Positions 1 through 8,610 of a stretch of DNA of 64,000 bases are shown one piece after another. The translations under genes were made by a program, and so were the position numbers. This DNA comes from Marifrigoribacter sp965178585. GTDB lineage: Bacteria; Bacteroidota; Bacteroidia; Flavobacteriales; Flavobacteriaceae. Position 1 is the stretch's first letter. Every line of letters begins with the position of its first letter. The notes under the pieces were generated by a model. It made no database searches. It was not told where the DNA came from and was given only the letters and a program-made list of their open reading frames with translations. Location: the NCBI GenBank assembly GCA_965178585.1, contig OZ238267.1, forward strand, positions 496,001 to 560,000, in the 5' to 3' direction.

Positions 1-42
1 AATGGTTTTATCTTTTAACATGTAATTTACTTCCATCTCCAT
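1..42 (-). CDS. possible 5' end of a truncated gene
   Basis: On the minus strand an ATG at 40-42 opens a frame that stays open for 14 codons to the window edge (starts MEMEVNYMLK). This is too short to recognise any family. It is listed only because the next gene downstream on this strand would have to begin here or beyond the window. Confidence 0.22.
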   Translation of the reverse strand, partial: MEMEVNYMLKDKTI

Positions 43-116
43 AGTGTAAATGTCTAAAAAAGATATGAATCCTGAAATAAGAGTTAACACGTAATTTTAA
101 CTGAATCAAGTTAGTG

Positions 117-749
117 CTATAATAATTTATCTACATTGTCTTTTGCCCAGATTAAAAGACTATTAGTTTTGTGTTCTAATTTTAACTTTTGGATAATATT
201 ACTCCGGTGTTTTTCAACTGTTCTATGAGATATAAATAATAAAGAAGCAATGTCTTTATTTGTTTTGTCTTTTGCGATGAGTTTTAAAATCTTTTTTTCT
301 GATGGAGTTAAATTATCTAAATAAGAATCTTTATAAGGATTAATGCCGAGTAATTCTTTTATCCTTGGACTGAAATATGGAACTCCTTCTGCTACAGATT
401 GTATACACGTTTCAATCTCTTCAATTGCAAACTCTTTAAGGATGTAACCAAAAATATTAAGTTCGCTTGCTTTTTGAAATAAAACTTTTTCTTCATGAAA
501 AGTAATAAGAATAATTTTAGTTGGAATTTTATTTTTTTTACATTCCTTAGCAACTTCTAGGCCTGTCATATAAGGCATTTGTATGTCTAGAATTGCAATG
601 TCTGGTTTTAATTTAACAATAAGATTATATGCTTCTTTACCATTAATTCCACTATCAATAATATTGTATTTTTTTTCTAATAAAAAATCATTTAATCCTT
701 TAAGTAATAAGGGATGATCGTCTGCGGTTATGATGGTTTGGTTTTTCAT
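117..749 (-). CDS. LuxR/NarL-type response regulator
   Basis: This is a 210-residue two-component response regulator. An N-terminal receiver domain (about 5-120) has the acidic pair near residues 10-11, the likely phospho-acceptor Asp55 in AILDIQMP and the conserved Lys near 105 (YILKEF). A LuxR-type helix-turn-helix follows (about 145-205, LTPSEKKILKLIAKDKTNKDIA). Its ATG overlaps the TGA of the upstream histidine kinase as ATGA, so the two are translationally coupled and are very likely cognate partners. It should bind DNA when phosphorylated. The target genes and the stimulus cannot be read from the sequence. Confidence 0.92.
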   Translation of the reverse strand: MKNQTIITADDHPLLLKGLNDFLLEKKYNIIDSGINGKEAYNLIVKLKPDIAILDIQMPYMTGLEVAKECKKNKIPTKIILITFHEEKVLFQKASELNIFGYILKEFAIEEIETCIQSVAEGVPYFSPRIKELLGINPYKDSYLDNLTPSEKKILKLIAKDKTNKDIASLLFISHRTVEKHRSNIIQKLKLEHKTNSLLIWAKDNVDKLL

Positions 750-2752
750 GCTAAAGGAAATGTAAACTCAATTAATGTTCCGTCTCCTTTTTTAGAATGA
801 ACTTTCATTTGACCATTTAAAAACTTGGTTCTTTCAAGTAGTGTTTTTAAGCCTAAAGAATTAGTTTCTTTATATTTTTCAGAAAAGTTATATCCAACTC
901 CATTGTCTTTTATTGAAATAACAATAGATTTTTTTAGTTTATTAATCGATACCTTACCAGCTTGAGCTTTCGCATGCTTAATGATATTGCTTAGGCTTTC
1001 TTGTATTATTCTATAAATATTAACCTCTTGATCTTTTTTAAATAAATTATCAATATTATCTATTTCAGAAGATATAAATAAAGTAGTGTTTTCATCTATT
1101 TGAGTAATTGTATGTTCTATAGCTTTAGTTATCCCTAGTTCTTGTAATTGAAAAGGATAAAGATCTCTGGAAATAGCTCTTACATCATTAATAGTGTCTT
1201 CTACTAATACTTTTGTTTCTTCATTTCCAGAATTGATTAGTTTGTTTTTTATAATTAATAATTTTTGTCCAAGATCATCGTGTAAATCTTTAGAAATTCG
1301 AACGCGTTCGTTTTCTTGAGACTGTAACAAATCTTGACTGAATTTTTCATGAAGATGACTAATGTTTTTTAATTCTTTTTGATTGCGATACAATAGGATA
1401 ATTCCAAATAATAATGCTAATGCTATACCAACAATTAATGCCAATTGTTTAAAAGATTTATTGTCTTTTTCAAGTAATTGAATGTTTGCCTTTTTCTCTA
1501 CTAATTCTTTCTCCTTTTTTTCAGTTTCATATAAGGTTTGGAAATATGCCAAGGAATTTGCAGATCTTAAATTATATATAGAGTCTTTAATTTCTATGTG
1601 TCGATTCTTATTTTCTAAACTATTTTTATAGTCTCCTTTTTTATAATAAATGTTTGATAAAATAAGGTGAGCATCCATTTTATCTTCTCCGTGATTTAAG
1701 GATTTTGAATTTTGAATTTTTTTATTTGCAAACAATAATGCTTGGTCATATTCTTCTATTCTTTCATAATAATTTGCCTTAGCGCCATAATAATAGGTTT
1801 CAGCTAATAAATCACCTTCTATTTTTTCTAGTTTTAATTCCAAAAGAGCTAGTTGTTCTTCAGCTTTTTCTATTTCATAATCATCTGTATAAAAGTTAGC
1901 CAAAGAAGAATGAAGTACAATATAATCCAAATCAGAACTGGATTTATTTAATGCGCTATCTGCTTTTAGTAGTTGTTTTAAATGTAATTTTTTATTGCCC
2001 TGTTTTTTATAATCCAATGCTTGATTATAATATGACATTGCAAGATGTTTATCTAGTTTTAATTCAATAAGTTTATCTATAAGAAGATCTCTTTCTTTTT
2101 TAGCTTTATCGTAAAAACCATTCATGCTATACATGGTAATATTGCCTTGTTGTGCATATTGCATGTACTCATAATCTTTTAAATTTTCAAAATACAAATA
2201 GGCTAATTTAAAATCTTCTCCTGCAGGAACAAATTTTCCTAGGGTAGAGTATGCTTGTCCTCTAAAAAGATAGGTGTCAGCTATATATATAGAATCTTTT
2301 TTTCCGAAATTAACTAAAGCCTTAGAGTAATCATTGATGGCTTTGGTGTAGTCAATTCTAAAATTTGCTCCACCTCTTTTTAAATACAACCCACCTAATA
2401 AAAAACTATCTTTAATTTTATATTTATTGGCTAATACTTCGTCTATAATAGTAATTGCTTTTCTAGGGTCATTCTTTTTTGCAGTAAGAACAAATTGAAG
2501 ATTCATTGCTTTTTTTGCAGCATTTTCAACTTTGTCATTTTCAATTGCAAAATCTATATACTGAATGCTAAAAACAATAAAAGAGTCGGGATCAATATTT
2601 CTGCTTTTTGAAATTACAGAATCTAAAGCCTCTAATTTTAAATCTACATTATGAGTAGTATCTGCGATAGATCTATAATGCTGAATGTCTTGGGAATTCC
2701 CAATTATAGGAAACGCCAACAAGAATAAAAAAATAACGAGTAGATTTTTCAA
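746..2752 (-). CDS. TPR-containing sensor histidine kinase (HisKA_3)
   Basis: This is a 668-residue sensor kinase. It has a signal peptide (1-20), a long helical region with TPR-like repeats (about 100-400), one membrane helix (about 435-456), a coiled segment, then a HisKA_3 dimerisation domain with His491 in KDLHDDLGQ and a C-terminal HATPase domain (DNGVGYNF and GLKTLLERT motifs). The topology puts the TPRs in the periplasm and the kinase in the cytosol. The only start giving a full signal peptide is TTG; no in-frame ATG precedes it closely. It is coupled to the following LuxR-type regulator. This architecture is common in Flavobacteriia, mostly without known ligands. Confidence 0.92.
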   Translation of the reverse strand: MKNLLVIFLFLLAFPIIGNSQDIQHYRSIADTTHNVDLKLEALDSVISKSRNIDPDSFIVFSIQYIDFAIENDKVENAAKKAMNLQFVLTAKKNDPRKAITIIDEVLANKYKIKDSFLLGGLYLKRGGANFRIDYTKAINDYSKALVNFGKKDSIYIADTYLFRGQAYSTLGKFVPAGEDFKLAYLYFENLKDYEYMQYAQQGNITMYSMNGFYDKAKKERDLLIDKLIELKLDKHLAMSYYNQALDYKKQGNKKLHLKQLLKADSALNKSSSDLDYIVLHSSLANFYTDDYEIEKAEEQLALLELKLEKIEGDLLAETYYYGAKANYYERIEEYDQALLFANKKIQNSKSLNHGEDKMDAHLILSNIYYKKGDYKNSLENKNRHIEIKDSIYNLRSANSLAYFQTLYETEKKEKELVEKKANIQLLEKDNKSFKQLALIVGIALALLFGIILLYRNQKELKNISHLHEKFSQDLLQSQENERVRISKDLHDDLGQKLLIIKNKLINSGNEETKVLVEDTINDVRAISRDLYPFQLQELGITKAIEHTITQIDENTTLFISSEIDNIDNLFKKDQEVNIYRIIQESLSNIIKHAKAQAGKVSINKLKKSIVISIKDNGVGYNFSEKYKETNSLGLKTLLERTKFLNGQMKVHSKKGDGTLIEFTFPLA

Positions 2753-2826
2753 AATTGTACGGTTTGCGTTTGTAGGTAGAATGTAAATATATGAAAAATA
2801 TTAGTATTTATTATTTAGAACACCCT

Positions 2827-3261
2827 TTACTTCACATAAAAACAATTTCTTCCATAATCAATAACGGCTCGAGTTTTTTTTAAAAAATCGGCACCAATAA
2901 TTCCGTGAACAGGAGCTTCATTAACTTGATTTAAAGCTTCATTTACATGAGATAGGTCAAAAAGAATAAAGTCAATTTTATTTTGCTCCCAAGAACTTAT
3001 TGAAAATAAATTATTCTTAGCAATTTCAGTTTTCATATTAATAGCTCCTGCTCCTGCAGCTTTTATTTCACTTTCTTCATTATTAAGGTTAAAATAAGTA
3101 TTGTGACTAAAACCAACACAGCTTGTAGATGCACCGGTATCTAGAATAAAAATACCCATAATGCCATTTATTTTTGCGGAAAAAGTATAATGTCCAGATT
3201 TTATTTTTTTAAGAGGAATACGGTAAAATCCTTTTTCTTCAAGAAGATTTCTTAATTGCAT
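2827..3261 (-). CDS. retropepsin-like aspartyl protease family protein
   Basis: This small protein of 144 residues has the aspartic-protease signature ILDTGAS near residues 39-45 and a second hydrophobic-glycine segment (HGIIGADFL) near 119-127, the usual retropepsin-like arrangement in one domain. Such proteins act as dimers. There is no signal peptide, so it is predicted to be cytosolic. The gene stands alone between the two-component pair and the divergent tatD gene. The substrate is unknown. It could equally be annotated clan AA aspartic protease. Confidence 0.8.
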   Translation of the reverse strand: MQLRNLLEEKGFYRIPLKKIKSGHYTFSAKINGIMGIFILDTGASTSCVGFSHNTYFNLNNEESEIKAAGAGAINMKTEIAKNNLFSISSWEQNKIDFILFDLSHVNEALNQVNEAPVHGIIGADFLKKTRAVIDYGRNCFYVK

Positions 3262-3315
3262 TTATTTTTTTGGTAAATATAACGAACATAATATTTAAGA
3301 TTTGTGTCAAACTTG

Positions 3316-3323
3316 TAGATTTG
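3316..3323 (+). promoter_or_regulatory. candidate -7 box of tatD
   Basis: TAGATTTG fits the Bacteroidota -7 pattern TAnnTTTG and ends only four bases before the tatD ATG. That would give a nearly leaderless transcript. No good TTTG lies 19 bases upstream, so this is a weak call. Confidence 0.35.
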
Positions 3324-3327
3324 TAAA

Positions 3328-4092
3328 ATGTTAACAGATACTCATACCCATTTATATAGCGATGCTTTTATCGAAGATAGAGCGGCAATGATGCAACGAA
3401 CTATTGATAAAGGAGTGAAAAGATTATTTATTCCTGCAATCGATTCAGAAACAACTGAAGCAATGTATCAATTAGAAAAAGAATATCCAGAACAGGTTTT
3501 TTTAATGATGGGTTTGCATCCAACATCTGTAAAAGAAAATTACAAGGAAGAATTGAAACTTGTAAAAGACCAACTTTTTAAAAGACCTTTCTATGCAATA
3601 GGTGAAATTGGAATTGATTTATATTGGGATAAGAGCACATTAGAAATTCAAAAAGAAGCATTTAAAACTCAAATTCAATTAGCAAAAAAATATCAATTAC
3701 CTATTGTAATTCATTGTCGTGATGCATTTGATGAAATATTTGAAGTGTTGGAAACAGAAAAAGGAGAAGATTTATATGGTATATTTCATTGTTTTACCGG
3801 AACTGAAGAACAAGCTGAAAAAGCAATTTCGTATAATATGAAATTAGGAATTGGCGGAGTAGTGACTTTTAAAAATGGAAAAATTGACACTTTTTTAAAT
3901 AAAATTGATTTAAAACATTTGGTTTTAGAAACAGACTCGCCTTATCTTTCACCAGTACCTTATAGAGGTAAAAGAAATGAAAGTAGTTATTTGCCTTTAA
4001 TTTGTAAAAAGATTGCAGAAATATATACTATTAGTGAAAATGAAGTAGCAAGGATTACAACTCAAAACTCTAAGGATGTTTTTGGAATTTAA
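3328..4092 (+). CDS. TatD family metal-dependent hydrolase
   Basis: This is a 254-residue TIM-barrel hydrolase of the TatD/YcfH nuclease family. It has the metal-binding THTH at residues 5-8, the Glu of IGEIGID near 93, IHCRD near 128, IFHCFTG near 152 and the terminal ETDSPYLSP near 202. TatD enzymes are Mg-dependent 3'-5' DNases or RNases in the cytosol. The length and all metal ligands are normal. The downstream asparaginase starts 10 bases after the stop, so the two are probably co-transcribed. Confidence 0.93.
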   Translation: MLTDTHTHLYSDAFIEDRAAMMQRTIDKGVKRLFIPAIDSETTEAMYQLEKEYPEQVFLMMGLHPTSVKENYKEELKLVKDQLFKRPFYAIGEIGIDLYWDKSTLEIQKEAFKTQIQLAKKYQLPIVIHCRDAFDEIFEVLETEKGEDLYGIFHCFTGTEEQAEKAISYNMKLGIGGVVTFKNGKIDTFLNKIDLKHLVLETDSPYLSPVPYRGKRNESSYLPLICKKIAEIYTISENEVARITTQNSKDVFGI

Positions 4093-4102
4093 AAATAAAT
4101 AA

Positions 4103-5131
4103 ATGAATAATAAACCTAACATACTCCTTATATATACTGGTGGAACTATTGGAATGATTAAAGATTCTGAAACGGGCGCTTTACATAATTTCAATTTTGA
4201 TGAATTATTAGAGCATATTCCAGAGCTAAACCTTTTAGAATGTAATATTTCTTCACATAGTTTTATAGAGCCTATTGATAGTTCTAATATGAATCCTTCA
4301 TTTTGGGTTGAAATAGGAAGTATTATAGAAAACAATTATGATAATTTTGATGGTTTTGTTGTATTGCATGGGAGCGATACGATGTCCTATACTGCTTCTG
4401 CTTTAAGCTTTATGTTAGAAAATTTAGCCAAACCCGTAATTTTCACTGGATCACAACTTCCAATTGGTGATTTACGGACTGATGCAAAAGAAAACTTAAT
4501 TACTTCCATTCAAATTGCTTCACTCTATAAAAATAATAAACCTGTAATTACTGAAGTTGGATTGTATTTTGAATATAAATTATATAGAGCCAATCGTACT
4601 ACAAAAATTAATGCAGAACATTTTGAAGCATTCGATTCGTTAAATTATCCTCCTTTAATTATAAGTGGAGTTAATTTATCAATTAACTATCAAGCATTGT
4701 TAAAACCTAACAGCGATAAAAATTTAATAGTTCATAAAAATTTTGAATCAAATATTCTATTGGTTAAAATGTTTCCAGGAATAAATGAAGAAGTAATTAA
4801 TCACTTATTTTCTTATTCTAATTTAAAAGGAATGGTGATTGAAACCTACGGTAGTGGAAATTTAACCAACGAAAAATGGTTTATAAAAGCTATTAAAAGT
4901 ATTACTAACAAGAATATTCCCGTTGTAAATGTTACACAATGTTCGGGTGGGAGTGTAGATATGAGTTTGTATAATACTAATAAAGAGTATAAAAATATTG
5001 GAATTATTTCGGGAAAAGATATCACTACAGAAGCAGCAATTGCAAAATTAATGTTTCTATTAGGACAAAATATTTCGTCTAATAGCTTCAAAACCAAATT
5101 CGAAAGTTCTATGCGAGGAGAAATGAAGTAA
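4103..5131 (+). CDS. ansA: type I (cytosolic) L-asparaginase
   Basis: This is a 342-residue asparaginase that hydrolyses L-asparagine to aspartate and ammonia. The first catalytic motif YTGGTIG covers residues 11-17 and the second, LHGSDTMSYTAS, lies near residue 90, with Ser replacing the more usual Thr of HGTDT. There is no signal peptide, so it should be the cytosolic low-affinity type. It lies directly behind tatD in the same direction. It is unrelated in fold to the two Ntn-type aspartyl amidohydrolases at 35688 and 44647. Confidence 0.93.
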   Translation: MNNKPNILLIYTGGTIGMIKDSETGALHNFNFDELLEHIPELNLLECNISSHSFIEPIDSSNMNPSFWVEIGSIIENNYDNFDGFVVLHGSDTMSYTASALSFMLENLAKPVIFTGSQLPIGDLRTDAKENLITSIQIASLYKNNKPVITEVGLYFEYKLYRANRTTKINAEHFEAFDSLNYPPLIISGVNLSINYQALLKPNSDKNLIVHKNFESNILLVKMFPGINEEVINHLFSYSNLKGMVIETYGSGNLTNEKWFIKAIKSITNKNIPVVNVTQCSGGSVDMSLYNTNKEYKNIGIISGKDITTEAAIAKLMFLLGQNISSNSFKTKFESSMRGEMK

Positions 5132-5218
5132 ATTATCTTGTTAAATATTTTATCATACTAATTTTTTTTTGTTATTTGGCAGCCCATTTGGCTGGGTTGT
5201 TATTATAACAACAAAATT

Positions 5219-5306
5219 AGAGAGGTGGCCGAGTGGTCGAAGGCGCACGCTTGGAAAGCGTGTATACGCCAAAAGCGTATCGAGGGTTCGAATCCCTTCC
5301 TCTCTG
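5219..5306 (+). tRNA. tRNA-Ser(GGA)
   Basis: This 88-nt class II tRNA has a perfect 7-bp acceptor stem (AGAGAGG at 5219-5225 with CCTCTCT at 5299-5305) and discriminator G5306. The anticodon stem CACGC/GCGTG encloses TTGGAAA, so the anticodon is GGA, which reads TCC and TCT. A long variable arm and a T-arm with TTCGAAT are present. CCA is not encoded. The short frames across it on both strands are artefacts. Confidence 0.97.
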
Positions 5307-5312
5307 CTAAAT

Positions 5313-5347
5313 AAAAGTTTTGAAAGTCCAAGTAAATCAAAACTTTT
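5313..5347 (+). terminator. terminator after tRNA-Ser
   Basis: An 11-bp perfect inverted repeat, AAAAGTTTTGA (5313-5323) and TCAAAACTTTT (5337-5347), lies 6 bases after the tRNA. Its 3' arm ends in four T. The U-tract is short, but position and symmetry fit a factor-independent terminator. Confidence 0.6.
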
Positions 5348-5364
5348 CAATTATATATTTTATA

Positions 5365-5395
5365 CTTGGAGATTAACTATTTTTTTATATCTTTA
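5365..5395 (+). promoter_or_regulatory. promoter of the exbB operon
   Basis: CTTG (5365-5368), a 19-base spacer and TATCTTTA (5388-5395) match the Bacteroidota -33/-7 pattern TTTG-N19-TAnnTTTG with one mismatch in each box. It lies 38 bases before the exbB ATG. Confidence 0.55.
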
Positions 5396-5433
5396 AAATC
5401 TTTAAATTAAAAACAAATCTTAAGTCGATAGCA

Positions 5434-6231
5434 ATGAAAAAATTATTTTCTATTTTGGCAATTACCGCTTTGGTTTTTGCAGGAACACTAAGCTCAAAAG
5501 CAGCAAATGTTCAAATTATGCCAAGTAATGTTCAAACTGTAATGGCAGCAGCAACTGTTTCAATTATTCAAGATGAAGAGGGAACTGCAACCGATGAAAA
5601 AGGATTTCATCAAGAATTAAAAGAACGTTTTGTAGAAGGTGGTCCTGGATTTATGGGGATTGTACTTTTATGTTTAATTCTTGGTTTAGCATTTGCTATT
5701 GAAAGAATTATTTATTTAAACCTTTCTACAACAAACACTAAAAAATTAGCTGATAATGTAGAGGATGCCCTAAAGAGTGGTGGTCTAGATGCAGCAAAGG
5801 AAGTTTGTAGAAATACGAAAGGGCCTGTTGCTTCTATTTATTACCAAGGTTTAGACCGTGCTGATGAAGGTGTAGATGCAGCTGAAAAAGCTGTTGTAGC
5901 TTATGGTGGTGTTCAAATGGGACAATTAGAGAAAAATGTATCTTGGATATCATTATTTATTGCAATTGCACCAATGCTTGGTTTCATGGGTACTGTAATC
6001 GGTATGATTGATGCCTTCGATAAAATTCAAGCTGCAGGGGATATGAACCCTTCTTTAGTAGCAGGTGGTATTAAAATTGCATTATTAACAACTGTATTTG
6101 GTCTAATTGTTGCAATTATTCTTCAAGTATTCTATAATTACATTATTGCAAAAATTGATAGTATAGTAAACAGTATGGAAGATGCTTCTATCACATTAAT
6201 TGATATGTTGGTAGAATATAAAAACAAATAA
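5434..6231 (+). CDS. MotA/TolQ/ExbB proton channel family protein
   Basis: This 265-residue inner-membrane protein has an N-terminal hydrophobic leader ending near residue 24 and a membrane helix at about 75-93. A cytosolic domain follows, then two further helices (about 170-190 and 208-232) that contain the family core APMLGFMGTVIGMIDAF. ExbB pentamers form the channel that turns the proton gradient into work on TonB or Tol partners. It starts an operon with a small membrane protein and two ExbD proteins (gaps of 20, 1 and 14 bases). No tonB is adjacent, so its partner is unclear. Confidence 0.92.
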   Translation: MKKLFSILAITALVFAGTLSSKAANVQIMPSNVQTVMAAATVSIIQDEEGTATDEKGFHQELKERFVEGGPGFMGIVLLCLILGLAFAIERIIYLNLSTTNTKKLADNVEDALKSGGLDAAKEVCRNTKGPVASIYYQGLDRADEGVDAAEKAVVAYGGVQMGQLEKNVSWISLFIAIAPMLGFMGTVIGMIDAFDKIQAAGDMNPSLVAGGIKIALLTTVFGLIVAIILQVFYNYIIAKIDSIVNSMEDASITLIDMLVEYKNK

Positions 6232-6251
6232 TAATTTAATATCCAAACACG

Positions 6252-6674
6252 ATGGGTTTACACAAAATAATTAAAATTATAGGATTAATCCTAAGTCTTA
6301 TCGGAGTAGCAATACTTGGTATGATGATTATGAAAGGGGATGATGTTATAAAGGAGACTGGTTCGGGTATTGACGGATTTTTATATACTGCATATGTAAT
6401 ATTTGCATTGGTATTAATATCTGTTGTTATTTTTGGATTTAAAGGGCTGATGTCTGGAAACATAAAAAACACGCTTATCACTTTAGGAGCATTTGTTGCT
6501 ATTGTAGCTGTTTCTTATGGTTTAGCAGATAGTAACCAATTAACTCTTGCAAATGGTGAATTATTAACCGAATCTAATTCAAAATGGATTGGAGCAGGAC
6601 TTTATACCTTTTATATTTTGGCTATTATAGCAATAGGTGCTATGATAGTGAGTGGATTTAAAAAAGCAAAATAA
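6252..6674 (+). CDS. small membrane protein of the exb operon, unknown function
   Basis: This is a 140-residue protein with about four membrane helices (near 5-25, 38-60, 70-88 and 115-136). I see no enzymatic motif. It lies between exbB and the first exbD with almost no gaps, so it is probably made with the energy-transducing complex and may be an accessory subunit. That role is inference from context only. Confidence 0.75.
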   Translation: MGLHKIIKIIGLILSLIGVAILGMMIMKGDDVIKETGSGIDGFLYTAYVIFALVLISVVIFGFKGLMSGNIKNTLITLGAFVAIVAVSYGLADSNQLTLANGELLTESNSKWIGAGLYTFYILAIIAIGAMIVSGFKKAK

Positions 6675-6675
6675 T

Positions 6676-7293
6676 ATGGCAAGAAGATCAGCACCAGAGG
6701 TAAATGCAGGATCTATGGCAGATATAGCCTTCCTATTGCTTATTTTTTTCTTAGTAACTACTACTTTAGAAAAAGATAACGGGATTGCTAGACAATTGCC
6801 GCCAATAGATAAATCTGAAATTGACCCTCCAAAAATTAAAAAGAAAAATCTTTTTATAGTATTGGTAAATAAAAACGATCAATTATTGGTTAATGAATCA
6901 CCAATGCAATTGAAGGATTTACGCGAAAGTGCAATAGAATTCTTAGACAATGGAGGTGCTCCTTCAAATTCGCCTGAGTATTGTAGTTATTGTAAAGGGA
7001 AAAGATCAGAATCATCATCGGATAATCCTACAAAAGCGGTAATTTCTGTGCAAAACGATAGATTAACATCTTATAAAATGTATATATCTGTACAAAATGA
7101 ATTAGTAGCAGCTTATAACTTTTTAAGAAATAGAGAGTCTAAAAGATTGTTTGGATGGGAATTTACCGAAGTTAAAAAGGAAATTGATGCGGGAACTTAT
7201 TTAGGAGATGCAAGTGATGCTGAAGACAAACTAAAAGAAATACAAAAATTATTTCCTTTAAAATTATCTGAAGCACAACCTAAGAAAAATTAA
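6676..7293 (+). CDS. ExbD/TolR family biopolymer transport protein (first copy)
   Basis: This protein has 205 residues when started at the ATG one base after the previous stop. A longer frame would overlap the previous gene. The N-terminus MARRSAPEVNAGSMADIAFLLL carries the ExbD membrane helix with the Asp (near residue 16) needed for proton movement. The periplasmic part contains an unusual CSYC pair near residue 105 in a polar insertion before the conserved KAVISVQNDR stretch. Together with ExbB it should form the stator of a TonB-like system. Confidence 0.9.
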   Translation: MARRSAPEVNAGSMADIAFLLLIFFLVTTTLEKDNGIARQLPPIDKSEIDPPKIKKKNLFIVLVNKNDQLLVNESPMQLKDLRESAIEFLDNGGAPSNSPEYCSYCKGKRSESSSDNPTKAVISVQNDRLTSYKMYISVQNELVAAYNFLRNRESKRLFGWEFTEVKKEIDAGTYLGDASDAEDKLKEIQKLFPLKLSEAQPKKN

Positions 7294-7307
7294 CAAAACA
7301 GGAGAAA

Positions 7308-7781
7308 ATGTCAAAATTCACAAAGAAAAAAGGAAACGAATTACCTCCAGTATCTACAGCATCTTTACCAGATATTGTATTTATGTTATTATTCTTTTTT
7401 ATGGTAGTTACGGTAATGAGGGATACTGAATTAAAAGTAGAACAAAACTTACCTAAAGCTAATCAAATTGAAAAGCTTAAAAAAGATAGATCTGTTTTTA
7501 TTTTTGCAGGGAAACCTAGTCAACAGTATAGAAAGAATTTTGGAGATGAAGGTAGAATCCAAATAGGAGATAAATTTACAGATGTTTCAAATATAGGTTT
7601 AGCTTTAACTGAAGCTAGAGGGAAATTAAATCCAGAATTACAAAGTAAAGTTGTAGTAGCGTTAAAAGTGGATGATGATACTAATACTGGGTTAGTAACC
7701 GATATTAAAGAAAAATTAAGAGAACTAAATATGGTGAAAATCATATATATTACTACTTCTGGAGACCCTTTAGAGCAGTAA
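7308..7781 (+). CDS. ExbD/TolR family biopolymer transport protein (second copy)
   Basis: This 157-residue protein has the ExbD signature STASLPDIVFMLLFFFMVVT in its single N-terminal helix, including the conserved Asp in LPDIVF, followed by a periplasmic domain. It differs clearly from the first ExbD and lacks the CxxC insertion. Having two ExbD paralogues suggests a mixed dimer. It is the last gene before a strong terminator. Confidence 0.92.
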   Translation: MSKFTKKKGNELPPVSTASLPDIVFMLLFFFMVVTVMRDTELKVEQNLPKANQIEKLKKDRSVFIFAGKPSQQYRKNFGDEGRIQIGDKFTDVSNIGLALTEARGKLNPELQSKVVVALKVDDDTNTGLVTDIKEKLRELNMVKIIYITTSGDPLEQ

Positions 7782-7802
7782 TACGATACTATTAAGATTT
7801 AT

Positions 7803-7850
7803 AAAATGCCTTTGTTCTGAATATATCAGAATTTGAGGCATTTTTTTTTT
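7803..7850 (+). terminator. terminator of the exb operon
   Basis: The outer arms AAAATGCCT (7803-7811) and AGGCATTTT (7836-7844) and the inner arms TTCTGA/TCAGAA form a long hairpin followed by a run of ten T. This is a typical factor-independent terminator 21 bases after exbD2. Confidence 0.85.
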
Positions 7851-7911
7851 GTTATAATTAATAACAAGTATCTTTATTGCAAGATAAAAGAACAGAAATT
7901 CTTTTTAAAAT

Positions 7912-8610
7912 ATGATGAGATTCTTTACTTATGCTTTCTTTCTTTTATTCTCTATTTATTCAATAGCACAAGATTCCATACCTAAAGTTAATGTAGATTC
8001 ATTATATAGAGAAGATCAATTCTATATTGGAGTTTCCTATAATGTATTTGCCTATGTTCCATCAGGTATTAATCCTGAAGGGATTTCTGCAGGGTTTCAG
8101 TTTGGATTTCTTCGGGATATGCCACTTAATAAAAAGCGAAACCTCGCTATTGCAATTGGGGCTGGGTTTTCATATGACCAATACGGGCAAAACCTTTTAA
8201 TTAATGAAAACGCTCAAGGCAATACCACTTATACTATTTTAGATTCAGATCAAGATTTTAAAAGAAACAGATTTAGTTTATCAGTGATTGAAGCTCCTAT
8301 TGAATTAAGATGGAGAAGCTCTACTGCTACTGAATATAAGTTTTGGAGAGTATATGCTGGTTTTAGAGTTGGTTATACCATATGGAATCAATCTTCATAT
8401 AAAGATTCTGTAAATATTATTAGAGTAACTAATATATCGGAACATGAAAAATTACGTTTAGGAACGAGTTTGAGTGTAGGGTATAATAAATTTAATCTTT
8501 TTGCTTACTATAGTATTAATCCCTTCTTTAATGAAAACGCTATCACTGAGGATGGTCAAAATGTAAACTTTCATGGTATTAAATTGGGATTAATATTTTA
8601 TATCCTATAA
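7912..8610 (+). CDS. outer-membrane beta-barrel protein (porin family)
   Basis: This 232-residue protein has an N-terminal signal peptide (about 1-20, ending SIAQ). The rest is alternating hydrophobic strands rich in Tyr, Phe and Gly (for example FYIGVSYNVFAYV, WRVYAGFRVGYTIW, KLGLIFYIL), ending in an aromatic/hydrophobic C-terminus as in OmpA/OmpW-like 8-strand barrels. No ligand or enzyme motif is visible. The gene converges on the PAP2-like gene, overlapping it by 6 bases. Confidence 0.75.
   Translation: MMRFFTYAFFLLFSIYSIAQDSIPKVNVDSLYREDQFYIGVSYNVFAYVPSGINPEGISAGFQFGFLRDMPLNKKRNLAIAIGAGFSYDQYGQNLLINENAQGNTTYTILDSDQDFKRNRFSLSVIEAPIELRWRSSTATEYKFWRVYAGFRVGYTIWNQSSYKDSVNIIRVTNISEHEKLRLGTSLSVGYNKFNLFAYYSINPFFNENAITEDGQNVNFHGIKLGLIFYIL

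Noticed and set aside
5153..5396. Short open frames on both strands over the region 5153-5396
   Set aside because: They run straight through the tRNA-Ser gene; the tRNA structure explains the sequence.
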